Positions 49,901 through 59,450 of a stretch of 64,000 nucleotides of DNA are shown here, piece by piece. The notes under the pieces were generated by a model. That model was not told where the DNA came from. It searched no databases and saw only the letters and a list, made by a program, of their open reading frames with translations. How positions within the stretch are numbered: the first letter of the stretch is position 1; the number at the start of each line of letters is the position of its first letter. A program made the translations under genes and the position numbers. The stretch comes from Idiomarina abyssalis (GTDB lineage: Bacteria > Pseudomonadota > Gammaproteobacteria > Enterobacterales > Alteromonadaceae): the NCBI RefSeq assembly GCF_900116625.1, contig NZ_FPBE01000008.1, forward strand, positions 1 through 64,000. The letters are read 5' to 3'.

Positions 49901-50103
49901 GCCCGGTATTAATGACAGCAATAACCTCAGCGTTAGGACTCATTCCCATGCTGTTTGCAACCGGTGCAGGGGCTGAAATTCAACGCCCACTGGCTACCGT
50001 CATTGTTGGTGGTTTGGTATCAGCTACTCTGCTGACATTGGTTATCTTACCCGTGCTCTATCCTTGGTTTTCGAAACAAAAAATTAAGGATCTGAGCCGT
50101 TAG
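46906..50103 (+). CDS. czcA: RND heavy-metal efflux pump CzcA, second operon
   Basis: The 1065-residue product is an HME-family RND pump. The fourth membrane helix has VAIGMLVDGSVVMVEN (412-426), which lacks the first Asp of the DFG motif seen in the other CzcA of this window, so its metal range probably differs. A cytoplasmic insert at ~430-464, rich in His, Asp and Glu (RPDSEHHDDAEQRTEHRDPD), follows that helix and is absent from the other two pumps. Its own adaptor and channel genes are upstream, and czcD follows after a terminator-like hairpin. Confidence 0.9.
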   Translation: MFQRIIQFAVANRLLLVLALFSISIASFFIIPKLNLDAFPDVTNVQVTVNTEAPGLAATEVEQLITYPIESVMYALPDVKEVRSISKTGLSGITVVFDESVDIYFARQLVFERLQAAKELIPEGVGTPEMGPNSSGLGQVYQYLLLAEPGSGVSSMELRSLNDYVVKLLLMPVEGITEVLSFGGEVKQYQVNLNPAKLLSYDLTQQDVMGAVNKNNGNVGGWYMPRGQEQLVIRGTGWLDSGKKGLQQIRQIPLKTVDGVSVTLGQVADVEVGSEIRQGAVSMSRKVDGEVNQLGEVVSGIVLKRMGSNTKATIDGIKKRIPLIQQALPEGVTFEPYYDQADLIQKAVSTVAYSLLIAFVFIIAVLALFLLNIRATFLVLLSIPVSIAIALMVMSAMGMSANLMSLGGIAVAIGMLVDGSVVMVENIFKHLSRPDSEHHDDAEQRTEHRDPDPQAAKLDSHGIKLRVKEAANEVARPVFFAAMIILVVFMPLFSFQGVEAKLFEPMAISIMLAIISAVFVAIMVVPALASYFFSRGIKPRENKLLKPLDNGYKRLLSVALRSKKAVITLAGVLFVGALVLVPRLGTEFAPELEEGTINIRVTLAPSSNLETALEVAPKLEKILMSFPETTYALSRIGRAEVGGDPEPISNIEIYVGLKPQSEWTTASDRYALQEKMEAKLDAHPGLLFNFSQPIATRVDELLSGVKSQLAIKLFGPELDVLARKGQEIESAVKQVDGAVAVAMEQIKGEAQLVVSPKRQQLSRYGLNVSDVLSVVDNGLGGASAGQIIRGNERYDIYVRLAKQFRDTPESIRSLRLLTPSGAWVTLGEVANVAIESGPPQIRRDDVQRRVVIQSNVQGRDMGSVVADIRKAIDEKVDLPTGYSVDIGGQFESQQRAQERLSIVVPISLALIALLLYFAFGTMGQAMLILVNVPLAVIGGIVALYVSGQYLSVPSAVGFITLFGVAVLNGVVLVESINQRITDGHAVNDAVFDGAWSRLRPVLMTAITSALGLIPMLFATGAGAEIQRPLATVIVGGLVSATLLTLVILPVLYPWFSKQKIKDLSR

Positions 50104-50120
50104 GGTTCAATAGCATTTAA

Positions 50121-50148
50121 GGGGGCGGTTATTGTCGCCCCCTTTTAT
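50121..50148 (+). terminator. Hairpin terminator between czcA and czcD
   Basis: A 7-bp GC stem GGGGGCG/CGCCCCC with an 8-base loop is followed by TTTTATTA. As czcD lies directly downstream, the hairpin may reduce rather than abolish read-through, or czcD may have its own promoter. Confidence 0.75.
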
Positions 50149-50165
50149 TAAAAGAGGAACGTATT

Positions 50166-51053
50166 ATGGGACATCACCATAACCATGATCACTCAAAGGA
50201 CATGCCGTCCAACCGATTAGGTTGGGCATTCCTGCTTAACTTTGTTTTTACCATTATTGAGTTCATTGGTGGTTTTCTTACCAACAGTACCGCCATTTTA
50301 GCTGATGCCGTTCATGATCTTGGCGATAGCCTGTCGTTAGGTCTCGCGTGGATACTAAATAAACTTGGCAAAAAACAGGCTAACCAACACTTTACCTACG
50401 GTTATAAAAGACTGAATCTTGCCGGTGCATTTATTAATGCCGTTGTGTTAATCGCAGGCTCTGCCTGGGTACTTGTGGAAGCAATTCCCAGACTCTGGAA
50501 CCCTCAGATGCCCGTCGCTGATGGCATGATTGCTTTAGCCGTCGTTGGCATTACAGTTAATGGATTTGCTGCTTACAAATTGTCAGAGGGCAAAACGTTA
50601 AACGAACGCGTTATTAACTGGCACTTGCTGGAGGATGTTCTCGGCTGGGTCGCTGTACTTATCGTTGGTATTGTTTTGTTGTTCGTAGACTGGCCAATTC
50701 TCGACCCTATATTGTCGATTGGTTTTACTCTATTTATTTTAGTGAATGTGCTGCGCAACCTGTGGGCAACGCTGAAACTCTTCATACAAGCAACTCCGGA
50801 CAAAGAAACCTACAGACAAGTCGCTGACACTTTGCTGGAGCTACCTCATGTTGCTGACCTACACCATCTGCATTTTTGGTCACTAGATGGCGAGGAGCAT
50901 GTATTAACCGTTCATTTGGTGTTATCTAAAAACCTTGATATCGAGGCCCGTAGCGATTTAAAACAGCGCATCGATGACGTCCTTGCGCCCTATGCTTTAA
51001 GCCATACAACGGTAGAACTAGAAGATCCTGATGAAGCCTGTAGGGACAACTGA
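50166..51053 (+). CDS. czcD: CzcD-like cation diffusion facilitator
   Basis: The 295-residue product is a six-helix CDF exporter that moves zinc, cobalt or cadmium from the cytoplasm to the periplasm. The N-terminus is His-rich ([11 protein letters not shown]); the metal site is visible in [13 protein letters not shown] (helix II) and [12 protein letters not shown] (helix V); the cytoplasmic C-terminal domain contains [23 protein letters not shown]. It complements the periplasmic Czc pump by feeding it ions. Starts 62 bp after czcA. Confidence 0.92.
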   Translation: MGHHHNHDHSKDMPSNRLGWAFLLNFVFTIIEFIGGFLTNSTAILADAVHDLGDSLSLGLAWILNKLGKKQANQHFTYGYKRLNLAGAFINAVVLIAGSAWVLVEAIPRLWNPQMPVADGMIALAVVGITVNGFAAYKLSEGKTLNERVINWHLLEDVLGWVAVLIVGIVLLFVDWPILDPILSIGFTLFILVNVLRNLWATLKLFIQATPDKETYRQVADTLLELPHVADLHHLHFWSLDGEEHVLTVHLVLSKNLDIEARSDLKQRIDDVLAPYALSHTTVELEDPDEACRDN

Positions 51054-51055
51054 TA

Positions 51056-51391
51056 ATGAGTGCATTATTTTTAATGAAAACATTGGGCTTATTTATTGCC
51101 ACCGCAATTGCTGAAATTGTCGGATGCTATTTACCCTACCTATGGCTCAAAGAGGGCCATTCGGTTTGGTTGCTCATTCCGGCGGCAGTGAGCTTAGCCT
51201 TATTTGCTTACTTGTTAACACTTCATCCGGCGGAAAGCGGGCGGGTCTACGCAGCTTATGGTGGTATTTACGTGTTAACTGCCATAGTCTGGCTGCGAAT
51301 TGTCGATAAATCGCCACTATCCAATTTCGACCTGATTGGCACGACGTTTGTGCTAACCGGTATGGGGATTCTTGTGTATGGCTGGCGTTAG
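51056..51391 (+). CDS. UPF0060 (YnfA family) four-helix membrane protein
   Basis: The 111-residue product has four transmembrane segments and the family motifs [16 protein letters not shown] and [22 protein letters not shown]. It is related to small multidrug resistance transporters; the function of YnfA proteins is not well defined. Starting 2 bp after czcD, it is part of the same transcript and may assist metal or cation export. Confidence 0.88.
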   Translation: MSALFLMKTLGLFIATAIAEIVGCYLPYLWLKEGHSVWLLIPAAVSLALFAYLLTLHPAESGRVYAAYGGIYVLTAIVWLRIVDKSPLSNFDLIGTTFVLTGMGILVYGWR

Positions 51392-51439
51392 CTATAAAGC
51401 AATTCAGTTAAAGAACTCCACTCAAAAGTTTTACACAGA

Positions 51440-51883
51440 CTAGCGCACCTTATGTTTGTCCGTCGTAGCGTCCTCAAACCCATCATTAAGCGACGCCATC
51501 AGTGGACAATAGACATCTCCGTGTCCGGCGCTGCATTTTTGCACCAACTCATTCAGCGCTTGTTCAATTTGCTGTAAGTGCGATATCTTTCGACGAACAC
51601 TGATGAGCTTTTGCTCTCCAAGCTCCCGTGCTTCATCGCAATGAGCGCCATCTTGCAGAGTTAATAGCTCACCAATTTCATCCAGACTAAATCCAAGCCA
51701 TTGAGACGCGCGAATAAAATGAAGCCGAGCAAGCGCTTGTTCGTCGTAATGTCGGATCCCCCCATACGGCTTTTCCGGCTCGCTCATTAGCCCTCGGCGC
51801 TGATAATAGCGCACCGTTTCCACGCCCACGCCGGCTGTTTTGGCCAGCGTGCCAATTGTCATTACGTTGCGTTTTTTTAACAT
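51440..51883 (-). CDS. merR: Mercury-responsive regulator MerR
   Basis: MerR represses mer genes without mercury and activates them with Hg(II). With the ATG at 51883 the product has 147 residues and its Cys82, Cys117 and Cys126 fall on the same numbers as the Hg-binding residues of Tn501 MerR, which supports this start over the GTG at 51925. The helix-turn-helix IGTLAKTAGVGVETVRYYQRRG is standard. Divergent from merTPA, with the mer promoter between. Confidence 0.94.
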   Translation of the reverse strand: MLKKRNVMTIGTLAKTAGVGVETVRYYQRRGLMSEPEKPYGGIRHYDEQALARLHFIRASQWLGFSLDEIGELLTLQDGAHCDEARELGEQKLISVRRKISHLQQIEQALNELVQKCSAGHGDVYCPLMASLNDGFEDATTDKHKVR

Positions 51884-51888
51884 AGCTA

Positions 51889-51919
51889 TTGCTTCCGTAG
51901 TGAGGTACGGGTTTAAGAT
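51889..51919 (+). promoter_or_regulatory. mer promoter and MerR operator
   Basis: TTGCTT (51889-51894) and TAAGAT (51914-51919) are 19 bp apart, and the spacer holds the dyad CCGTA-N6-TACGG at 51895-51910. This matches the layout of the Tn501/Tn21 mer promoter, in which MerR distorts the long spacer on binding Hg(II). Drives merT-merP-merA. Confidence 0.9.
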
Positions 51920-51957
51920 TAACACATTAAAGCAAAATGCCCGAAGGAGTTACTCTT

Positions 51958-52308
51958 ATGTCAAATTCAAAATCTGGTCGGGGCTCTCTTCTCGCGGGAG
52001 GGATCGCAGCGACTCTGGCATCTGCGTGTTGTCTGGGTCCCCTCATATTACTTGCACTCGGTGTATCCGGGGCCTGGATTGGGAGCCTCACAGCACTTGA
52101 GCCTTATCGACCCATTTTTATTACCATTGCATTGATTGCCATATTCTTTGCCTGGCGTCGAATATACCGGCGTGCTGATGACTGCAACCCTGATAACACC
52201 TGCGCAACGCCAAATGCTCGTAAGAGCTACAAAGTGATGTTTTGGCTCGTTGCGGTGCTTACTTTAACAGCATTGGCTTACCCCTATGTTGTTCCTTTGT
52301 TTTACTAG
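51958..52308 (+). CDS. merT: Mercuric transport protein MerT
   Basis: MerT is an inner-membrane protein that takes Hg(II) from MerP into the cytoplasm for reduction. The 116-residue product has three membrane segments, the Cys24-Cys25 pair in SACCLGPLILLALG in the first, and a second cytoplasmic Cys pair (DCNPDNTC). Start at ATG 51958 with an AAGGAG site at 51944; an ATG 21 bases earlier would lie before this site and is rejected. Confidence 0.93.
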   Translation: MSNSKSGRGSLLAGGIAATLASACCLGPLILLALGVSGAWIGSLTALEPYRPIFITIALIAIFFAWRRIYRRADDCNPDNTCATPNARKSYKVMFWLVAVLTLTALAYPYVVPLFY

Positions 52309-52321
52309 GAGGCAATACACG

Positions 52322-54080
<1,759 letters not shown>

Positions 54081-54086
54081 GATAAC

Positions 54087-54156
54087 CTAGCTTAACTTCA
54101 CTGGACAGTTACCAATATTTCGGGTTTAGCTGCTGGTTGGTGATAGGTTAAGCTAG
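54087..54156. repeat. 10-bp perfect inverted repeat after merA
   Basis: CTAGCTTAAC (54087-54096) and GTTAAGCTAG (54147-54156) are perfect inverted copies with 50 bases between. They lie just after merA. They could form a weak terminator stem or be a trace of a former mobile element end; no T-tract follows. Confidence 0.5.
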
Positions 54157-54222
54157 TTCAGGAGTGATAATAGTTGTTATAAGCACTTTTTTTTCATTCA
54201 TATTAGCTCTTATTTGTCTCAC

Positions 54223-54380
54223 TTATTTGACAATAAGTTTTCCTAGATACCTTTGCATCTGACAATGAAAATCGTATTCTCCGGTCTTTAATACTGGCAA
54301 TTCGATCAACTTTAACTTATTGGTCGGTAAAGTATCGCTGATCCCCAGATCAGGAATAAGCAAAGTTTCAGAGCAACAGA
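54223..54380 (-). pseudogene. Truncated remnant of a cupredoxin-like gene
   Basis: On the minus strand the translation CCSETLLIPDLGISDTLPTNK..., ending GEYDFHCQMQRYLGKLIVK and a stop, closely matches the C-terminal half of the intact cupredoxin-like protein encoded at 55434-55787. An in-frame TAA lies just before the matching part, and the membrane anchor and N-terminal half are missing. About 50 codons remain. It is either a relic of a duplication or the leftover of an earlier copy of the cassette. The rest of 54081-54408 shows no other gene. Confidence 0.75.
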
Positions 54381-54408
54381 TTTAAAGGCTTCCAGTTTGA
54401 CAACAATC

Positions 54409-54675
54409 TCATTTAGCCGTTTTCATTTGTTTATTATATAACGTTACAATTAGCCAGCCAGTAATCATAGCTCCCAAGGACCACCCGAATAATCCCGTAA
54501 CAAATCCACTAAAACTCAAATGCCACTCGAAACCAGAGAGTTTTCCGTGAACCATGCCTTCTGTTAAAGCCATCATGCTAGAGGGCATAATAAGCACTAG
54601 CAAGCTACAAACTCCCCATAAAACTGCGAAAGCACCGCCAGCTGCTAAGCCAAATTTCTTTGCATTAAGTTTCAT
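54409..54675 (-). CDS. Small membrane protein, DUF5676-like
   Basis: The 88-residue product starts at the ATG at 54675, which has a strong AAGGAGGA ribosome site; the frame is open further upstream but crosses the terminator of the previous operon. It has two hydrophobic helices (~10-33 and ~56-80), starts KLNAKKFGLAAGG, and ends TLYNKQMKTAK. It resembles DUF5676 membrane proteins, which often lie in metal-resistance regions, but I could not verify this. Function is unknown. Confidence 0.6.
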   Translation of the reverse strand: MKLNAKKFGLAAGGAFAVLWGVCSLLVLIMPSSMMALTEGMVHGKLSGFEWHLSFSGFVTGLFGWSLGAMITGWLIVTLYNKQMKTAK

Positions 54676-54713
54676 AACTTCCTCCTTAAAAATACCGTTG
54701 TAAATTAGATATA

Positions 54714-54751
54714 TTGAAAAAGTACCGCTACTTGCACACTGCAAGTAGCGG
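54714..54751 (-). terminator. Strong Rho-independent terminator of the copper operon
   Basis: CCGCTACTTGC and GCAAGTAGCGG form a perfect 11-bp stem with a 5-base loop (54725-54751). On the minus strand it is followed by TACTTTTTC. It lies 27 bp after the stop of the Met-rich protein gene and closes the gene series that begins near 59.6 kb. Confidence 0.88.
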
Positions 54752-54778
54752 CATTTCCAACGGAGAGCTTAATCTCTA

Positions 54779-55219
54779 CTACATTTCCTTTTTTTCTTCA
54801 CTCTGATGTTCCATCATCTGCTCCATCATCATTTGCATCATATCCATTCTATGCTCCATCATTTTCATTTTATTCATCATATTCTCTTTGCCCATTTGCT
54901 CTGCTTTGTCTCCCTTTTTATGTTCTCCTTTGTTCATGCCTTTATCCATCCCATGGTTCATCATTTGCATTCCCTTCTGCATTGACTTCATGTGTTCTTC
55001 CATTAGTTTTTTACGTTTCTTGGGATCGGATTCGCTTTTTATTTTTTCCATAGCTTCGCGCATTTCTTGCATGTGCTCATTCATTGATGTCATTTTTTCA
55101 TGATGCATCATTCCACTCATTGAACCTGTTTTATCATCACCATGTTTATGCTGTGCATCAGCAAAGACAGGAGAGGCCATTAAAGCTGTGATAGTTAAAG
55201 CTGAAAGTACTTTTTTCAT
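54779..55219 (-). CDS. Met/His-rich periplasmic protein, probable copper binder
   Basis: The 146-residue product has a signal peptide (~1-20, ending VFA). The mature part is helical and contains roughly 30 methionines in about 125 residues, in patterns such as MMHHEKM, KGMQMMNHGM, NMMNKMKMMEH and DMMQMMMEQMMEH, plus His residues and many Lys/Glu. Met-rich sequence of this kind is typical of copper(I) and silver-binding periplasmic proteins. The ATG at 55219 follows a GAGGG ribosome site. The function is inferred from composition and from the copA/cus neighbours. Confidence 0.75.
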   Translation of the reverse strand: MKKVLSALTITALMASPVFADAQHKHGDDKTGSMSGMMHHEKMTSMNEHMQEMREAMEKIKSESDPKKRKKLMEEHMKSMQKGMQMMNHGMDKGMNKGEHKKGDKAEQMGKENMMNKMKMMEHRMDMMQMMMEQMMEHQSEEKKEM

Positions 55220-55266
55220 TTTATTACCCTCTTGACTATGACCAAATTGTATTGGTCTCATTAATT

Positions 55267-55407
55267 TTACTTTGTTTCACTATCGTTAAATCTTGGAGCC
55301 CACGCTGACGTAGACCTCATATAACGGCGATATTTATTGCCGAATCCTTCAATGCCTTCGATGAAATTGAATTTCATCGAATCTAACGGGAAACTTTTAA
55401 AGCTCAT
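55267..55407 (-). CDS. 46-residue conserved-looking small ORF
   Basis: A short frame MSFKSFPLDSMKFNFIEGIE... ending in KYRRYMRSTSAWAPRFNDSETK fits between the cupredoxin-like gene (26 bp) and the Met-rich protein gene (47 bp). It has no signal peptide or membrane segment; it is rich in aromatic and basic residues. The ribosome site is weak (CCAGG). Spacing suggests it is translated, but nothing in its sequence points to a role. Confidence 0.45.
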   Translation of the reverse strand: MSFKSFPLDSMKFNFIEGIEGFGNKYRRYMRSTSAWAPRFNDSETK

Positions 55408-55433
55408 ATTGTGACCTGGACGTTTTAAGCCAT

Positions 55434-55787
55434 TTAACCGACAACTAGCTTTCCCCGATACATTTGCATCTGGCAATGAAAGTCATACTCTCCGGGTTCC
55501 AGTGCTGGTATTTGAATTGGCTTTAATTTGTTAAAAGGCAACGTTTCACTGATTTCCAGGTCAGGGATAAGCAGAGTTTCAGAGCAAGGCGATTGATCCT
55601 TCCGCAGAAACCTGAGTTCAACCGGCTTACCTTCAGGTACGTTTATTCTCGAAGGCGAGTAGGTGCCGTTTTCGACGGCAATCACCCAATCACCTTCTCC
55701 CAGCTTCATCTGCTTGGGCGTGTAAAGCCAAAACCACCAGACGATCAGTGCGATCAGAGCGATACCAGCAATATTAATAAATAACAT
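55434..55787 (-). CDS. Membrane-anchored cupredoxin-like protein
   Basis: The 117-residue product has one N-terminal membrane helix (~2-20) and a periplasmic cupredoxin-like domain. Possible copper ligands are Cys in SPCSETLLIP and His, Cys and Met in EYDFHCQMQMYRG, similar to the C-terminal loop of the cupredoxin fold, although the first His of classical cupredoxins is not evident. ATG with an AGGAGA site, 37 bp after copA. A truncated copy lies at 54223-54380. It probably binds copper or carries electrons near CopA. Confidence 0.72.
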   Translation of the reverse strand: MLFINIAGIALIALIVWWFWLYTPKQMKLGEGDWVIAVENGTYSPSRINVPEGKPVELRFLRKDQSPCSETLLIPDLEISETLPFNKLKPIQIPALEPGEYDFHCQMQMYRGKLVVG

Positions 55788-55824
55788 ATTTATTCTCCTG
55801 AATGCGCCAATGTTAAAAGGTGCA

Positions 55825-58086
55825 TTAATGTTTCTTGGCTTTGAAAAAGCGTAACCGGTTAGCGTTGCTCACTACCGTAAGCGAAGAAAAAGCCATTGCT
55901 GCACCTGCAATAACCGGACTCAACAGCATTCCAAAAAATGGATACAGAACGCCTGCGGCAAAAGGAATACCTGCTACGTTGTAAATAAAAGCACCAAATA
56001 AGTTTTGTTTAATGTTGCTCAGTGTGGCCTTGCTCACCGCGACCGCATCGGCAAGCCCGTGCAACGACCCGCGCATCAATGTAATATCAGCACTTTCAAT
56101 AGCGACGTCCGTTCCCGTGCCAATCGCGAAGCCTACATTGGCAATAGCTAGTGCTGGCGCATCATTAATACCATCTCCCGTCATGCCAACGATTTCGCCT
56201 TCCATCTGCAGCTCCTGAACCTTTTTTGATTTTTCTTCCGGCAGAACTTCAGCGAAAAATTCTTTAATTCCTACTTTTTCAGCAACTGCTTCTGCTGTCG
56301 CGCGATTATCACCAGTAAGCATCACTACTCGCACACCGTTATCTTGCAAACGTTTAATGGCGGCTACGGAGTCGTCTTTTATCGGGTCGGCAACTGCAAT
56401 AATTGCAGCTAACTCATTATCAACGGCAAAGTACATAGGCGTCTTAGCTTCAGCAGCTAAGCCTTGGGCTTTTTCAACAAAGTTACCGAGCTCAACTTGA
56501 CGTTCACGCAACAGCTTTTCATTACCGAAAAGGAGGGACTTCCCGTCAACTTCTGCCTCCACGCCATGACCAGCGATGGCGTTGAAGTTCGAGACCTTAC
56601 TTGTCTTAATCCCTCTTTCCCTGGCTGACTCAACTATCGCCTGTGCTAGCGGATGTTCAGAGCCAGACTCAAGTGTCGCTGCAAGTTGCAGTACGGTTTG
56701 CTCATCGTACTCACTCGCTACTAATACGTCGGTGACTTTAGGAGAACCAAGTGTAATGGTGCCCGTTTTATCCAGGATCATAGCCGATACTTTCGACGCT
56801 GTTTGCAATGCTTCGCCATTGCGAATCAGCACACCTGCCTCTGCGGCTTTTCCTACACCCACCATTACCGACATAGGCGTCGCCAGGCCTAATGCGCAAG
56901 GGCAAGCAATAATCAAGACAGTGGTCGCTGATACCACAGCAAAGGCCAGTGCCGGCTCAGGCCCAAAGTTAAGCCAAGCTAGAGCACTGATAACAGCGAT
57001 AATCATAACGACTGGCACAAAGTAAGCTGAAATAATATCGGCAAGACGACCGATTGGGGGCTTAGAGTTTTGCGCCCGTTTCACCATGTTAATAATTTGA
57101 GCAAGTGCTGTATCTTTACCAACTCTCGTCGCTTGAAACAAAAAGGAGCCGCTCTTATTTATAGTTCCAGCCACGATTTTATCACCAGCAGCTTTTTCCA
57201 CTGGCATGGGTTCACCCGTTAACATAGATTCGTCAACGGTGGTATTTCCCTCGGTTACCTCCCCATCTACGGGAATTTTTTCTCCCGGACGGACACGCAC
57301 TAAATCGCCCTGAAGTACTTTTTCGATGGCGATATCCAATTGTTTATCGTCACGAATCACCCTAGCTGTTTTGGCCTGCAAACCAATGAGACGCTTTATG
57401 GCTTCGGACGTGCGCCCACGAGCTTTCAGTTCAAGTGCCAACCCCAGATTGATCAAACCGATAATCATCGCAGTCGCTTCAAAGTAAACGTGACGCGCCA
57501 TTTCCGGAACCAGGTGTGGAACGATTACAACCACCATAGAATACAACCAGGCTGTACCAGTACCAAGCGCGATCAGCGTATCCATATTAGCGGAATGATT
57601 TTTCAGGGATTGCCAGGCACCAACAAAGAAGTGTTTGCCAGAGAAATAAAGTACACCTAACGTTAGAATACCTACGACTAACCATGTCACACGTTCTGAG
57701 GTAGTGGTAACCGTCATTTCACCAACAAAAAGGCTATAAATCATTAGGGGTACACCTAACGACAGCGCGACGGTCATCTCACGCATCAGTCGCTTATAGT
57801 AAGCCCAGTCGGCTTGCTCTTTTTCTGCCAACGCATCATCGCCACTTTGGGAAGTGGCTACTTTAGCGCTATACCCCGCCTTCTCTACCGCTTTCACTAA
57901 AGCGCTCGGACTTGCTGTTCCTGTCACACTGACTGTTCGCTGCGCAAAGTTCATCTCTGCATTTTCCACACCGGATACAGACTTTAGTGCACTCTCGATT
58001 TTGCCAACACAACTCGCGCAACCGGCTCCCTCGATAATGAGTTCCTCAATGGAACTACTACTAACGTCCTCAGTTTTCACACCCAT
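55825..58086 (-). CDS. copA: Copper(I)/silver P1B-type ATPase CopA
   Basis: CopA pumps Cu(I) or Ag(I) from the cytoplasm across the inner membrane. The 753-residue product has one N-terminal HMA domain with GAGCASC (Cys23, Cys26), eight predicted membrane segments, the CPC motif in [13 protein letters not shown], the phosphorylation site DKTGTIT, the actuator TGE ([10 protein letters not shown]) and ATP-site motifs [10 protein letters not shown] and [12 protein letters not shown]. The last two membrane segments contain FIYN and MAFSSLTVV, the P1B-1 metal-site pattern. ATG with an AAGGAG site. Confidence 0.95.
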   Translation of the reverse strand: MGVKTEDVSSSSIEELIIEGAGCASCVGKIESALKSVSGVENAEMNFAQRTVSVTGTASPSALVKAVEKAGYSAKVATSQSGDDALAEKEQADWAYYKRLMREMTVALSLGVPLMIYSLFVGEMTVTTTSERVTWLVVGILTLGVLYFSGKHFFVGAWQSLKNHSANMDTLIALGTGTAWLYSMVVVIVPHLVPEMARHVYFEATAMIIGLINLGLALELKARGRTSEAIKRLIGLQAKTARVIRDDKQLDIAIEKVLQGDLVRVRPGEKIPVDGEVTEGNTTVDESMLTGEPMPVEKAAGDKIVAGTINKSGSFLFQATRVGKDTALAQIINMVKRAQNSKPPIGRLADIISAYFVPVVMIIAVISALAWLNFGPEPALAFAVVSATTVLIIACPCALGLATPMSVMVGVGKAAEAGVLIRNGEALQTASKVSAMILDKTGTITLGSPKVTDVLVASEYDEQTVLQLAATLESGSEHPLAQAIVESARERGIKTSKVSNFNAIAGHGVEAEVDGKSLLFGNEKLLRERQVELGNFVEKAQGLAAEAKTPMYFAVDNELAAIIAVADPIKDDSVAAIKRLQDNGVRVVMLTGDNRATAEAVAEKVGIKEFFAEVLPEEKSKKVQELQMEGEIVGMTGDGINDAPALAIANVGFAIGTGTDVAIESADITLMRGSLHGLADAVAVSKATLSNIKQNLFGAFIYNVAGIPFAAGVLYPFFGMLLSPVIAGAAMAFSSLTVVSNANRLRFFKAKKH

Positions 58087-58165
58087 ACAAGTGCTCCTTA
58101 TTTATGGAAAATTAACCAAATCAGGGCTCTTTCCCACAAAGTACCAACGATAAAATTTTCACTAA

Positions 58166-58624
58166 CTACATATCCGAAAATCGATTCGCAGTTTGCACCA
58201 TTCGTTTAATTTCATTTTCTTCAACGTTTTTTACTGTTTCTAACAGCTCTTTTGCGCTGTCTATATCAACACGGGAATATAGGTGTTCATACAACTCAAT
58301 GACTTGCTCATGATGGTTTACAATGTTCTCCATAATGTGATCAGTATCTAACTCTTTAAAAGGCGAATCACAGTGTCCATGCTCAACGATGGGATGTTTC
58401 CCAATATAGTCATAACACCAAGTGTCTAATGCATTTCGGTTTGCTGTACTCAAAAAACCTTCGACCATTCGCTCTAAGCTAGCCTCATGACCCGACACGT
58501 AGTTTAGAATCATCCGAGCTCGTTCATCTTGGTTTTGTTTAGAGCAGTGAGTAACACACTCCTTCAGGTTTTTGTGGAAATCAACGGTCCAACTCAGCAC
58601 ATCTTTGATTGTTTCTATTTGCAT
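58166..58624 (-). CDS. Unknown helical protein with His/Cys/Glu motifs
   Basis: The 152-residue product is predicted to be all helical, without signal peptide or membrane segments. It has ECVTHCSKQ near the N-terminus, SGHEASLERM, a central HPIVEHGHCDS with three His and one Cys, NHHEQVIELYEHL and VEENEIKRM. The pattern of Glu and His in helices recalls ferritin-like or hemerythrin-like bundles, but no family was recognised with certainty. ATG with AAGGAG. It lies between the HMA-like gene (27 bp) and copA (79 bp), so a role in copper binding or detoxification is inferred from context. Confidence 0.65.
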   Translation of the reverse strand: MQIETIKDVLSWTVDFHKNLKECVTHCSKQNQDERARMILNYVSGHEASLERMVEGFLSTANRNALDTWCYDYIGKHPIVEHGHCDSPFKELDTDHIMENIVNHHEQVIELYEHLYSRVDIDSAKELLETVKNVEENEIKRMVQTANRFSDM

Positions 58625-58651
58625 TTTTTACTCCTTACCTATAATTAATTG

Positions 58652-59023
58652 TTACTTTCGTTTGCTTTTGTTAACTGGCGGACTTCTATGACAACTCCAC
58701 GGTGTATGTTCCGAATTATCTTTAATATTTTGGTCAATAAACTTGTAGTACTCTTCTTTCAGATGAGTCCACCACCCACTATTTATTTCAACACCAAACT
58801 TCCTGAGCTTTTCCTCTATAACATTGAGATCCACTTTAGAGGCATCATAAGCTACCAATAACAAGTTACGCTCAGAGTCATAGGCAACGCTATCGAGACC
58901 AACCAACAAGTCAATTTCTTTGATAGCTTTGCGAACTTCTTTCACACTCTCTGCGTTTAGCTTTAAAGTGCGGTTTACTAAGTTAATTCCCCGCACTCCT
59001 GCTCTATGATCGTTATTTGACAT
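58652..59023 (-). CDS. HMA-like small protein lacking CxxC
   Basis: The 123-residue product has a predicted beta-alpha-beta-beta-alpha-beta order (NLVNRTLKLN, VKEVRKAIKE, LVGLDSVAYD, LLLVAYDAS, NVIEEKLRKFG) like heavy-metal-associated domains, but no GMxCxxC loop. A helix (WWTHLKEEYYKFID) and a basic tail with a single Cys-His (PWSCHRSPP) follow. It may be an adaptor or metal sensor, but its role is unknown. The ATG at 59023 with an AGGA site is chosen; a TTG ten codons upstream is weaker. Confidence 0.65.
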   Translation of the reverse strand: MSNNDHRAGVRGINLVNRTLKLNAESVKEVRKAIKEIDLLVGLDSVAYDSERNLLLVAYDASKVDLNVIEEKLRKFGVEINSGWWTHLKEEYYKFIDQNIKDNSEHTPWSCHRSPPVNKSKRK

Positions 59024-59080
59024 CAATACTGTCCTGTTAATTAAAACTACCAATACGTTTCAGGCAACATTTGCTCGGTG

Positions 59081-59419
59081 TTAACTTTGTAACGAGAGTT
59101 CTTTATCAGTCGCTGCTCGTTTGTCGTGAACCCAAAGCAATTCATCTATTGGCGAGATACAGACTAAGCCCTCGTTAGATACCCCGGTATGGGCCGCTTC
59201 AACTACCAAAAACGCAACGTCACGCGCGTCATCACTGTTCACATAAACTTCAAGCTGTACGTGATCAACTAAGTGATCATCGTTATAGCTATCGAAGTAG
59301 TAACCCCGTCCTCGCACAGGAAACAGCGTAAAGCCGCTAACGCCACGGCCGATGAGAGCCTCTTCCACTGAGTCTTGTCGAAGTTGATCAAAAATAGCGG
59401 TAATTTTAGATAGGTTCAT
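59081..59419 (-). CDS. PII-like protein linked to CusA (PII-NG group)
   Basis: The 112-residue product starts at the ATG at 59419. It has PII-type beta-alpha-beta order: KITAIFDQLRQDSVEEALIGRGVSGFTLFPVRGRG, then VDHVQLEVYVNSDDARDVAFLVVEAA and a C-terminal part. The sequence is far from true GlnB: no Tyr51 uridylylation site and a different loop (YYFDSYNDDHLVDH). PII-like proteins next to heavy-metal RND pump genes have been described as a separate PII group (PII-NG) of unknown ligand. It lies 31 bp after the small secreted peptide gene and is the third gene downstream of cusB. Confidence 0.75.
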   Translation of the reverse strand: MNLSKITAIFDQLRQDSVEEALIGRGVSGFTLFPVRGRGYYFDSYNDDHLVDHVQLEVYVNSDDARDVAFLVVEAAHTGVSNEGLVCISPIDELLWVHDKRAATDKELSLQS

Positions 59420-59450
59420 ATACCCCCCTAAAAGCCCTAAAGCATATAGC

